From NCBI GenBank assembly GCA_035574295.1, contig DATLYX010000007.1, positions 1 through 7,987 on the forward strand: a stretch of DNA of 7,987 bases. The letters run 5' to 3'. The position numbers were made by a program, and so were the translations under genes. Shown in pieces: positions 1-5,491 of the stretch (its first letter is position 1; every line of letters starts with the position of its first letter). Source of the DNA: PNAI01 sp035574295 (GTDB taxonomy: Bacteria; Pseudomonadota; Alphaproteobacteria; Rhizobiales; Xanthobacteraceae). A model generated the notes under the pieces. The model searched no databases and was not told where the DNA came from. It saw only the letters and a list, made by a program, of their open reading frames with translations.

Positions 1-150
1 CGGCCGGCCGAAGGTATCGTTCCGCCCGTCGGAGGTGGCCACAAGGAAGATCACCGCCGCCACCGACAGCGCCAGCATGCACAGCCCCCACCGCCGGATG
101 CGCGTCGGCGAGAGCCACTCTCCGGACCGGATGACCTCGATCAGTTTCAT
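1..150 (-). CDS. N-terminal fragment of a membrane protein, possibly DUF2029/GT87 glycosyltransferase
   Basis: The minus strand is open from an ATG at 150-148 to the window edge, giving exactly 50 codons; the rest of the gene lies outside. A GGGAG Shine-Dalgarno (plus-strand CTCCC, 156-160) sits about 5 nt upstream of the ATG. The fragment has a basic cytoplasmic start (residues 1-20, ending RIRRW), then one hydrophobic helix (about 22-39), then a polar stretch SDGRNDTFGRP (40-50). A basic leader, a first helix and a following SDG...G(R/K)P segment recall the N-terminus of rhizobial DUF2029 / GT87 polyprenol-phosphate-dependent mannosyltransferase-like proteins, but this is recall on very little sequence. 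What is directly visible is only a membrane protein start. It runs in the same direction as the cysteine-rich gene upstream of it, with a 119-bp gap. Confidence 0.55.
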   Translation of the reverse strand, partial: MKLIEVIRSGEWLSPTRIRRWGLCMLALSVAAVIFLVATSDGRNDTFGRP

Positions 151-269
151 CGCGACTCCCGCTTCGATCGGCCGTCGATCACGCTGCAAGTGTCGCTGCA
201 AGTCGTGCCGCAAGTCTCAAGTCTAACGTGTTGCGCTTAACAGAAGGTGCCGGCAGTCCACGGCCGGGC
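151..269. promoter_or_regulatory. Upstream region of the membrane-protein gene with short direct repeats
   Basis: This 119-bp gap lies between the end of the cysteine-rich gene and the start of the truncated membrane-protein gene, both on the minus strand, so it should hold the leader and possibly the promoter of the latter. It contains three tandem 12-bp units GCYGCAAGTNNN (183-194, 195-206, 207-218) followed by a further CAAGTCT. A 9-bp direct repeat GCTTAACAG occurs at 235-243 and again at 268-276, the second copy covering the stop codon of the cysteine-rich gene. I see no convincing -35/-10 pair and no strong terminator hairpin. Confidence 0.35.
183..218. repeat. Three tandem 12-bp direct repeats (GCYGCAAGTNNN)
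   Basis: The units are GCTGCAAGTGTC (183-194), GCTGCAAGTCGT (195-206) and GCCGCAAGTCTC (207-218), with a partial fourth CAAGT at 218-222. Nine of twelve positions are kept apart from one C/T change. The array lies 33-68 bp upstream of the membrane-protein start codon, on the face where a regulator could bind. The 12-bp period is close to one helical turn. No known operator is recognised, and the array could equally be a small slippage product. Confidence 0.5.
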
Positions 270-623
270 TTAACAGGTCGGACAGACGAATGGCTTCCGC
301 TCGATCCCCGGCGGAGGTCGCCGGCTGGTGCATCCGACCGTGGGGCAATTGGAGGCGAATCCGCGCTTGTCCCAGAAGCAGGGCACAAACGACACGCCGC
401 GATAGGGCATGCCGTAGCACTTGGGGTCGGCCCTGCACTGAGCCGCAGTCTTGTGCCGGTTGCAAGGATCGCCGCGGTACGAGGGGCACCAGTCCTCGAT
501 CGAGGTCCCGCAAACCCGGCCGGGTGGCGCGGCGCCCCGTCCGTTTGCCTGCGCGGCGGTCGACAGCGCCGCGGCGAGCGCCGCGCCCATCGCCAAGCTC
601 AATCGAATTGTCATCGTTTGCAT
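270..623 (-). CDS. Small secreted cysteine-rich protein of unknown function
   Basis: With the ATG at 623 the product has 117 residues and ends at a TAA (272-270). ATGs at 647 (125 aa) and 614 are also in frame and none has a clear ribosome binding site. I prefer 623 because it places a normal signal peptide at the N-terminus: a short basic n-region (IR), a hydrophobic core LSLAMGAALAAALS and an AQA cleavage site after residue 26. The mature part holds ten cysteines (38, 46, 54, 63, 69, 82, 93, 98, 114, 117), an even number suited to five disulfides in the periplasm or outside the cell. The middle (54-82) follows C-x8-C-x5-C-x12-C with H and ADP between cysteines, reminiscent of short disulfide-knotted repeats in alphaproteobacterial hypotheticals. 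The last four residues are CPTC, a CxxC pair. No family is recognised. It is divergent from the aminotransferase gene. Confidence 0.72.
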   Translation of the reverse strand: MQTMTIRLSLAMGAALAAALSTAAQANGRGAAPPGRVCGTSIEDWCPSYRGDPCNRHKTAAQCRADPKCYGMPYRGVSFVPCFWDKRGFASNCPTVGCTSRRPPPGIERKPFVCPTC

Positions 624-688
624 CTTGCCGTCGGCCGTCCATGCCATTAGGACACTTGATGCGCGTTGCGGGCAAGTGGAGATTTCGG
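624..688. promoter_or_regulatory. Divergent intergenic region between the cysteine-rich gene and aatA
   Basis: About 65 bp separate the two divergent start codons, so both genes should be transcribed from here or from inside the neighbouring gene. A perfect 6-bp inverted repeat CACTTG (653-658) / CAAGTG (673-678) is present; its right arm runs into the GGAG ribosome binding site of aatA (678-681). No good -35/-10 pair is evident. Confidence 0.3.
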
Positions 689-1894
689 ATGGCCTTCCTC
701 GCCGACCGTCTCAGTCGCATCAAACCCTCGGCCACCATTGCGGTGACCGACCGCGCGCGCGCGCTGAAATTGGCCGGTCGCGATGTCATCGGCCTTGGCG
801 CCGGCGAGCCCGACATGGACACGCCGGACAACATCAAACGCGCCGCGATCAAGGCCATCGAGAGCGGCAAGGCGTCGAAATACACCAACGTTGACGGCAT
901 CATCGAGCTGAAAGAGGCGGTGGTGCGCAAGTTCAAGCGCGAGAACGGCCTTGAATACAAGACCAGCCAGATCACCGTCGGCACCGGCGGCAAGCAGGTG
1001 CTGTACAATGCGCTGGTGGCGACTCTGAACCCCGGCGACGAGGTGATCATTCCCGCGCCCTATTGGGTGAGCTATCCGGAGATGGTGCTGCTCGCGGGCG
1101 GCGAGCCGGTTGCCGTGCCGACGAGTTTCGAATCCGGATTCAAGATGAAACCGGAGCAGCTCGAGCGCGCCATCACGCCGAAGACCAAGTGGCTGATCTT
1201 CAACTCGCCGTCGAACCCGACCGGAGCCGCCTACACGCGCGACGAGCTGAAGGCGCTCACCGACGTGCTGGTGAGATATCCGCACGTGCATGTGCTCACC
1301 GACGACATGTACGAGCACCTGGTCTATGACGATTTCAAATTCTTCACGCCGGCGCAGGTGGAGCCGCGCCTTTACGAGCGCACGCTCACCCTCAACGGCG
1401 TGTCCAAGGCTTATTGCATGACCGGCTGGCGCATCGGCTTTGCCGGCGGGCCCGAGCCGCTGATCAAGGCCATGGCCGTGGTGCAATCGCAATCGACCTC
1501 GAATCCGGCTGCGGTGTCGCAGTGGGCATCGGTCGAGGCGCTCGACGGGCCGAAGGACTTCATCCCCAAGCACAACAAGATCTTCAAGGAGCGCCGCGAC
1601 CTCTGCGTTGCCATGCTCAACCAGGCCAAGGGCTTAAGCTGCCCGAAGCCGGAAGGCGCGTTCTACGTCTATCCGTCCTGCGCCGGCACGATCGGCAAGA
1701 TCGCGCCGTCGGGCAAGAAGATCGAGAGCGATCTCGATTTTGTGGCCGAGCTGTTGGAGAGCGAGGGCGTAGCCGTGGTGCAGGGCACCCCGTTCGGCCT
1801 TGGTCCTGCGTTCCGGATTTCCTATGCGACCAAGACCGAGGACCTTGAAGAGGCCTGCCGCCGCATCCAGCGCTTCTGCGCCAATTTGAAATAA
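689..1894 (+). CDS. aatA: Aspartate aminotransferase (class I-beta, PLP-dependent), probably also prephenate aminotransferase
   Basis: A 401-residue fold-type I aminotransferase that interconverts aspartate/2-oxoglutarate and oxaloacetate/glutamate in the cytoplasm (also called aspC). Motifs seen: N-terminal IKPSATIAVT, substrate loop GAGEPDMDTP, SNPTGA with the PLP-contacting Asn176, TDDMYEHLVYD with Asp205 (pyridine nitrogen) and Tyr208, NGVSKAYCMTGWRIGF with Schiff-base Lys240, and the carboxylate-binding Arg376 in FRISYATK. Length is typical. The reading frame stays open upstream to about 290, but the start is placed at the ATG at 689, which has AGTGGAG 7 nt upstream and begins with the family-typical MAFLADRLSRIKPS; the upstream extension is low-complexity and overlaps the divergent gene. 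Class I-beta enzymes of rhizobia are known to also transaminate prephenate to arogenate, so a role in Phe/Tyr synthesis is likely by family, not proven here. hemH follows after 43 bp. Confidence 0.95.
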   Translation: MAFLADRLSRIKPSATIAVTDRARALKLAGRDVIGLGAGEPDMDTPDNIKRAAIKAIESGKASKYTNVDGIIELKEAVVRKFKRENGLEYKTSQITVGTGGKQVLYNALVATLNPGDEVIIPAPYWVSYPEMVLLAGGEPVAVPTSFESGFKMKPEQLERAITPKTKWLIFNSPSNPTGAAYTRDELKALTDVLVRYPHVHVLTDDMYEHLVYDDFKFFTPAQVEPRLYERTLTLNGVSKAYCMTGWRIGFAGGPEPLIKAMAVVQSQSTSNPAAVSQWASVEALDGPKDFIPKHNKIFKERRDLCVAMLNQAKGLSCPKPEGAFYVYPSCAGTIGKIAPSGKKIESDLDFVAELLESEGVAVVQGTPFGLGPAFRISYATKTEDLEEACRRIQRFCANLK

Positions 1895-1901
1895 CGACCT
1901 T

Positions 1902-1925
1902 AGCCTCCCCCTTTCGGGGGAAGCT
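1902..1925 (+). terminator. G/C-rich hairpin between aatA and hemH (weak terminator or attenuator)
   Basis: A stem TCCCCC (1906-1911) / GGGGGA (1916-1921) with loop TTTC is extended, after one C/A mismatch, by AGC (1902-1904) / GCT (1923-1925). It begins 8 nt after the aatA stop. There is no T-run after it, so it is not a canonical intrinsic terminator. It could be an RNA-stabilising 3' end, a partial terminator, or a small dispersed palindrome. It sits 12 nt upstream of the hemH start, and the only purine-rich stretch near that start (GGGGGAAG) is its right arm. Confidence 0.4.
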
Positions 1926-1937
1926 GAAAGTGCTGTA

Positions 1938-3005
1938 ATGCGCGCCATGAACAAGGTCGAAGGCGGCATACCACTGGCGCGCACGGCGGATGCAACAGCC
2001 CGCGAAAGCGAACCCGCCGGCCGCATCGGGATCCTCTTGGTCAATCTCGGCACGCCGGACGCGCCGGACGTTGCCTCGGTGCGCCGCTATCTGCGCGAAT
2101 TTTTGAGCGATCCGCGCGTGATCGAAGACCAGGGCCTGGTCTGGAAGGTCGTGCTCAACTGCATCATCCTGCCCCGCCGCCCGCTCGTGAAGGCGCGCGA
2201 CTACCAGAAAATCTGGAACCGCGAGCAGAACGAATCCCCGCTCAAGACCATCACCCGCTCGCAGGCGCAGAAGCTGCGCGCTGTCGTCGATGCAATTGCG
2301 CCTGGCGCGGTGGTGGATTGGGCCATGCGCTACGGCAATCCTTCGCTCGATTCGCGCATCGAGGCGCTGGTGAAACTCGGCTGCGACCGCATCCTCTTGT
2401 TCCCGCTCTATCCGCAATACGCCGCCGCCACCACCGCCACCGTGTGCGACAAGGCGTTCGCGACGCTGTTGAAGCTGCGCGACCAGCCGAGCTTGCGCGT
2501 GGTGCCGCCCTATTACGCCGACCACGTTTACATTGAAGCGGTTGCGGCGTCGGTCGAATCCGAGCTGAAAAAACTCCCCTTCGTGCCGGAAAAAATCATC
2601 GCGTCGTTCCACGGCATCCCGAAATCCTACGCCGACGAAGGCGACCCCTATCCGCAGCAGTGCGAGGCGACCGCGCGGCTGTTGCGCGCGCGCCTCAAGC
2701 TCGACGCAAGCCGGCTCTTGCTCACCTACCAGTCGCGCTTCGGCCGCGCTGAATGGCTGAAACCCTACACCGACGAGACCGTGCAGGCGCTCGCGCAAGG
2801 CGGGGTGAAGAACCTCGCGGTTGTGACGCCCGGTTTTGCTGCCGACTGCCTCGAAACGTTGGAGGAAATCGCGGTCGAGAACGCGCACATTTTCACGAGC
2901 AACGGCGGCGCGAACTTCGCCGCCATCCCCTGCCTCAACGACAGCGACTTGGGCATGCGCGTGATCGCACACCTCGTGCAGCGCGAATTGCAAGGGTGGA
3001 TTTAA
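1938..3005 (+). CDS. hemH: Ferrochelatase (protoporphyrin ferro-lyase)
   Basis: Inserts Fe2+ into protoporphyrin IX, the last step of protohaem synthesis, at the cytoplasmic membrane face. The 355-residue product has the family landmarks in order: LLVNLGTPDAP (33-43), FLSDPRVI, YQKIWNREQNESPL, FPLYPQYAAATTATV, SFHGIPKSY with the catalytic His225, LLTYQSRFGRAEWL (Tyr264-Gly269 core), and PGFAADCLETLEEI with the metal/proton-path Glu306. Start: ATG at 1938, or ATG at 1947 (three codons later); neither has a strong ribosome binding site, only GAAAG about 8 nt upstream of 1938. The first 28 residues are a variable extension. Some alphaproteobacterial ferrochelatases (for example Caulobacter) carry a [2Fe-2S] cluster held by clustered C-terminal cysteines; here the C-terminal region has only Cys304 and Cys332, so that cluster is probably absent. 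It lies just after aatA on the same strand, and co-transcription is possible. Confidence 0.96.
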   Translation: MRAMNKVEGGIPLARTADATARESEPAGRIGILLVNLGTPDAPDVASVRRYLREFLSDPRVIEDQGLVWKVVLNCIILPRRPLVKARDYQKIWNREQNESPLKTITRSQAQKLRAVVDAIAPGAVVDWAMRYGNPSLDSRIEALVKLGCDRILLFPLYPQYAAATTATVCDKAFATLLKLRDQPSLRVVPPYYADHVYIEAVAASVESELKKLPFVPEKIIASFHGIPKSYADEGDPYPQQCEATARLLRARLKLDASRLLLTYQSRFGRAEWLKPYTDETVQALAQGGVKNLAVVTPGFAADCLETLEEIAVENAHIFTSNGGANFAAIPCLNDSDLGMRVIAHLVQRELQGWI

Positions 3006-3025
3006 TTGCGCCTTGCGCACAGCAA

Positions 3026-3105
3026 GTAGCCGGATGGAGCGCAGCGCAATCCGGGGCTGACTGACCGCGTGCGGCCCGCATTCCGCTCCGCTCCATGCGG
3101 GCTGC
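3026..3105. repeat. REP-like doublet: two inverted palindromic elements between hemH and galU
   Basis: Copy A (plus, 3026-3056) starts with GTAG, then CCGGAT (3030-3035), 13-nt loop GGAGCGCAGCGCA, and ATCCGG (3049-3054). Copy B (minus, about 3105-3073) starts with GCAG, then CCCGCAT, 13-nt loop GGAGCGGAGCGGA, and ATGCGGG; its stem GCCCGCAT/ATGCGGGC (3074-3081 with 3095-3102) extends to about 12 bp with one G-T pair. The two loops match at 10 or more of 13 positions when read in the same orientation, and both stems keep the layout, so these are diverged inverted copies of one element. A GTAG foot plus an imperfect palindrome is typical of REP sequences moved by RAYT (TnpA-REP) transposases, and I recall very similar repeats in Bradyrhizobium genomes. 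They lie between convergent genes, where they may act as bidirectional 3' end or terminator structures. Confidence 0.7.
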
Positions 3106-3110
3106 AGCTG

Positions 3111-3992
3111 CTACCCCTCGCCCAAGAGCTGCTTGATCTCCTTGCGGAACGCCGGCGCGATGTCGTCGCGCGCCAGCGCATAGGCGACATTGGCGGCCAG
3201 AAATCCGATCTTGGAGCCGCAGTCGAAACTGCGGCCCTCGAATTTCAGGCCGTAGAACGGCTGCGATTTCGCCAGTTCGATCATGGCGTCGGTGATCTGG
3301 ATTTCGCCGCCCGCCCCGGTGTCCTGGTTGGTCAGAATGTCGAGAATCTCCGGCTGCAGGATATAGCGCCCGGTGATGATCAGGTTCGACGGCGCCTCCG
3401 CGCGGTTCGGCTTTTCCACCATCTCGGTGATGGCGAACGCCTTGCCGTGCCGCTTGCCCACCCCCACCACGCCGTACATGTGCACGCGCTCGCGCGGCAC
3501 TTCCTCCACCGCAATGATATTGGCGCGCTCGTTCAGCGTCGCATAGACGTCCATCATCTGCGCCAGACACCCGCGCGGGTTCTGCACCAGCACGTCGGGC
3601 AACAGCAGCGCAAACGGCTCGTTGCCGATCAGCTCGCGCGCGCACCACACCGCATGACCCAAGCCCAGCGGCGATTGCTGACGGGTGAAGCTCGTCTGCC
3701 CCGCCTCCGGGAGGTCGCGGGACAACAGCTCGAGCTCGGCGCGCTTGCCGCGTTCCCGCAGCGTCAGTTCCAGCTCGAACTGCCGGTCAAAGTGATCCTC
3801 GATCACGCTCTTGTTGCGGCCGGTGACGAAGATGAAATGCTCGATGCCGGCCTCGCGCGCCTCGTCCACCACGTGCTGGATCAGCGGCCGGTCGACCACC
3901 GGCAGCATCTCCTTCGGCATGGCTTTGGTGGCCGGCAGGAAACGGGTGCCGAGGCCGGCGACCGGAAAGACGGCTTTGCGGATCCGCTTCAT
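3111..3992 (-). CDS. galU: UTP-glucose-1-phosphate uridylyltransferase
   Basis: Makes UDP-glucose and pyrophosphate from UTP and glucose-1-phosphate in the cytoplasm, feeding exopolysaccharide, cyclic beta-glucan, LPS and trehalose synthesis. The 293-residue product shows the nucleotidyltransferase signature GLGTRFLP..K..PKEMLP (13-31, with Arg17 and Lys27), SPLGLGHAVWCA (107-118), the metal-binding Asp133 in LLPDVLV, EMVEKP (190-195, Lys194 region contacting the sugar phosphate), GRYIL (208-212) and GGEIQITDA (228-236), then KFEGRSFDCGSKIGF. Length and motifs are normal for bacterial GalU. The start ATG (3992-3990) has GGACGG about 5 nt upstream. It converges with hemH and diverges from the first lytic transglycosylase gene, with a 132-bp gap. 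Nothing unusual is seen in the coding sequence. Confidence 0.96.
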   Translation of the reverse strand: MKRIRKAVFPVAGLGTRFLPATKAMPKEMLPVVDRPLIQHVVDEAREAGIEHFIFVTGRNKSVIEDHFDRQFELELTLRERGKRAELELLSRDLPEAGQTSFTRQQSPLGLGHAVWCARELIGNEPFALLLPDVLVQNPRGCLAQMMDVYATLNERANIIAVEEVPRERVHMYGVVGVGKRHGKAFAITEMVEKPNRAEAPSNLIITGRYILQPEILDILTNQDTGAGGEIQITDAMIELAKSQPFYGLKFEGRSFDCGSKIGFLAANVAYALARDDIAPAFRKEIKQLLGEG

Positions 3993-4124
3993 CTGCCGTC
4001 CAAGTACGGAAAATTCCGATGAGTTTCAATAGCCGGCGCGGCGCGCGGCTGTTTTGACGTTGTGTCGCGGCTGTGCTCAAAGCGTCCGCCTGCTAGAATC
4101 GGACCGAACGGGAGATCACATCGG
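3993..4124. promoter_or_regulatory. Divergent promoter region between galU and the first lytic transglycosylase
   Basis: This 132-bp gap must supply expression signals in both directions. On the plus strand TGCTAGAAT (4091-4099) resembles an extended -10 (TGnTATAAT with one or two changes), about 25 bp before the ATG at 4125, but the -35 position is poor. TTGACG at 4054-4059 is a good -35 hexamer without a matching -10 at 16-18 bp. Toward galU, a short palindrome CGGAA-AA-TTCCG (4007-4018) lies 15-26 bp upstream of its ATG. GGGAG (4110-4114) is the ribosome binding site for the transglycosylase. Confidence 0.4.
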
Positions 4125-5345
4125 ATGGCGTGGATGCGTGGTATTGGGGCCTTCATTGCGGCGCTCACGATCCTTGGCATGGCGGGGGCGGCCGCGGCGG
4201 CGCCGGCCTGTCGGAAGCAGGGGACCTTCGAGCGTTGGCTTGAGGAGTTCAAGCAGGAAGCGGTGGCCAAGGGCATCCCGCGCAACGCCGTGGCGCGGGC
4301 GCTCGACAACGTCACCTACGATCCGAACGTGGTGCGGCGCGACCGGGCGCAGGGCGTATTCCAGCAAAGCTTTTTGCAGTTTTCCGACCGCATGACGGCC
4401 CAGTATCGCTATCTGAACGGGCTGAAACAGATGAAGACGCATGCCGCCCTGCTCGCGCGCATTGAGCAGCGTTTCGGAGTGCAGGTGCCGGTCGTGGTGG
4501 CGCTGTGGGGCCTGGAGAGCGATTACGGCGCCTACAAGGGCGGCACCTTCAACATCATCCGCTCGGTGGCGACGCTCGCCTATGATTGCCGGCGTTCCGC
4601 CTTCTTCCGCGAGCAGTTGATGGACGCCGTGCGGCTCGTGGCGCGCGGCGACCTGCGGCCGGAGGAGATGATCGGCAATTGGGCGGGCGAGCTCGGTCCC
4701 ACGCAGTTTACGCCGTCCGACTACTATAAGCACGGCGTCGATTTCGACGGCGACGGCCGCGTCAACATGATTCGCAGCCTGCCCGACGCGCTCGCTTCCG
4801 CCGCCAATCTGATGCTCGATTTTGGCTGGCAGCGCGGCCAGCCGTGGCTGCAGGAGGTGCGTGTGCCGCACGAGATGCCGTGGGAGCAGGCCGATCTCGC
4901 GATCCAGCATCCGCGCGCGCAATGGGTGAAGTGGGGCGTGCGCAGCGCGCATGGCCCGCCGTTACCGGCCGATGATTTTCCGGCCTCGCTGATCCTGCCC
5001 ATGGGGCGGCTCGGGCCCGCCTTCCTCGCCTATCCGAATTTCCAAGCCTACATCAAATGGAACGCCGCGATCGTCTATGCGACGACGGCGGCTTATTTCG
5101 GCACGCGGCTGGCCGGCGCACCGCCGGTCGGCCGCGGCAACGGCACCGTGGAGGTGCTCAACACCGCGCAAGTGCGCGAGCTGCAGCAATTGATGGCTCG
5201 CCACCGCTTCTATAACGGCGAGGTGGACGGCCGCATGGGTTCGGCCACCCGCGCCGCCGTGCGGCAGGCCCAACTGAAGCTCCGCCTGCCGGCCGACGCC
5301 TACCCGACCCCCGAACTGCTTGAGCGCCTGCGCGCGAGCAATTGA
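4125..5345 (+). CDS. Periplasmic lytic murein transglycosylase, MltB family, with C-terminal peptidoglycan-binding domain (copy 1)
   Basis: Cleaves the MurNAc-GlcNAc bond of peptidoglycan non-hydrolytically, leaving 1,6-anhydroMurNAc ends. The 406-residue product has a signal peptide (1 to about 26, ending AGAAAAA) and no lipobox before Cys29, so it is probably soluble, unlike E. coli MltB. The SLT_2 domain spans about 35-330: catalytic Glu131 in WGLESDYG, then FFREQLMDA, GNWAGELGPTQFTPSDYYKHG, an EF-hand-like acidic loop DFDGDGR (206-212), SLPDALASAANLM, and LGPAFLAYPNFQAYIKWN. A PG_binding_1 domain follows (about 346-406: LQQLMARHRFYNGEVDGRMG...). Frame stays open upstream to a GTG at 4062, but the ATG at 4125 has GGGAG 10 nt before it and starts a proper signal peptide. 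The mature protein has only two cysteines (29, 155). Its closest relative in view is the next gene. The stop codon lies inside a likely terminator. Confidence 0.92.
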   Translation: MAWMRGIGAFIAALTILGMAGAAAAAPACRKQGTFERWLEEFKQEAVAKGIPRNAVARALDNVTYDPNVVRRDRAQGVFQQSFLQFSDRMTAQYRYLNGLKQMKTHAALLARIEQRFGVQVPVVVALWGLESDYGAYKGGTFNIIRSVATLAYDCRRSAFFREQLMDAVRLVARGDLRPEEMIGNWAGELGPTQFTPSDYYKHGVDFDGDGRVNMIRSLPDALASAANLMLDFGWQRGQPWLQEVRVPHEMPWEQADLAIQHPRAQWVKWGVRSAHGPPLPADDFPASLILPMGRLGPAFLAYPNFQAYIKWNAAIVYATTAAYFGTRLAGAPPVGRGNGTVEVLNTAQVRELQQLMARHRFYNGEVDGRMGSATRAAVRQAQLKLRLPADAYPTPELLERLRASN

Positions 5346-5357
5346 TGCGCGTTTTTT
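5331..5357 (+). terminator. Intrinsic terminator overlapping the stop codon of the first transglycosylase
   Basis: CGCGC (5331-5335) pairs with GCGCG (5347-5351), with an added G-T pair (5336/5346) and a 9-nt loop AGCAATTGA that contains the stop codon. It is followed directly by six T residues (5352-5357), the only T6 run of this kind seen in the gene spacers. A short G/C stem plus T-run fits Rho-independent termination and argues that the two transglycosylase genes are transcribed separately. Confidence 0.55.
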
Positions 5358-5405
5358 GAGCGCCCGATCGCCGCCGCCTGCGTGCGCGGATGCTGGAGCA
5401 CGTCA

Positions 5406-5431
5406 TTAACATCCGGTAAATTATTTTCCGG
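5406..5431. promoter_or_regulatory. AT-rich near-palindrome with CtrA-like box upstream of the second transglycosylase
   Basis: TTAA-N7-TAAA (5406-5420) differs by one base from the CtrA full site TTAA-N7-TTAA used by the alphaproteobacterial cell-cycle regulator. Overlapping it, CCGGTAAATTATTTTCCGG (5413-5431) is a 19-bp palindrome with 8 of 9 pairs intact. It stands out in base composition from the GC-rich surroundings, 61 bp before the ATG at 5492. It could be an operator or promoter element. CtrA control of a wall-cutting enzyme would make sense, but this is inference from motif similarity only. Confidence 0.35.
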
Positions 5432-5491
5432 CTCAAGTTCGGGGATGTCTGGCGCTGAGGACGGAAGCAAGTCGGGGCGATCGATTCCATC

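Noticed and set aside
235..276. GCTTAACAG direct repeat pair as CtrA sites
   Set aside because: Only TTAA half-sites 33 bp apart; no TTAA-N7-TTAA arrangement.
290..688. N-terminal extension of the aminotransferase by about 133 codons
   Set aside because: The extension is Arg/Ser/Pro-rich, overlaps the divergent cysteine-rich gene, and the ATG at 689 has a good ribosome binding site and the family-typical N-terminus.
1617..3020. Minus-strand open frame of about 467 codons opposite hemH and the end of aatA
   Set aside because: Low-complexity Arg/Ala/His-rich translation mirroring hemH codons; no ribosome binding site or recognisable motif.
4007..4018. CGGAA-AA-TTCCG palindrome upstream of galU as an operator
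   Set aside because: Only 5-bp arms, with no second copy or known regulator; chance occurrence is likely.
3069..4022. Plus-strand open frame of about 317 codons opposite galU
   Set aside because: Antisense shadow of galU; the minus-strand product carries all GalU motifs.
5455..5480. GAGGACGGAAGCAAGTC stretch resembling the conserved loop of SRP (4.5S) RNA
   Set aside because: Only a short GGAAGCA-like match; the flanking sequence does not form the long SRP domain IV stem and the context is a protein gene leader.
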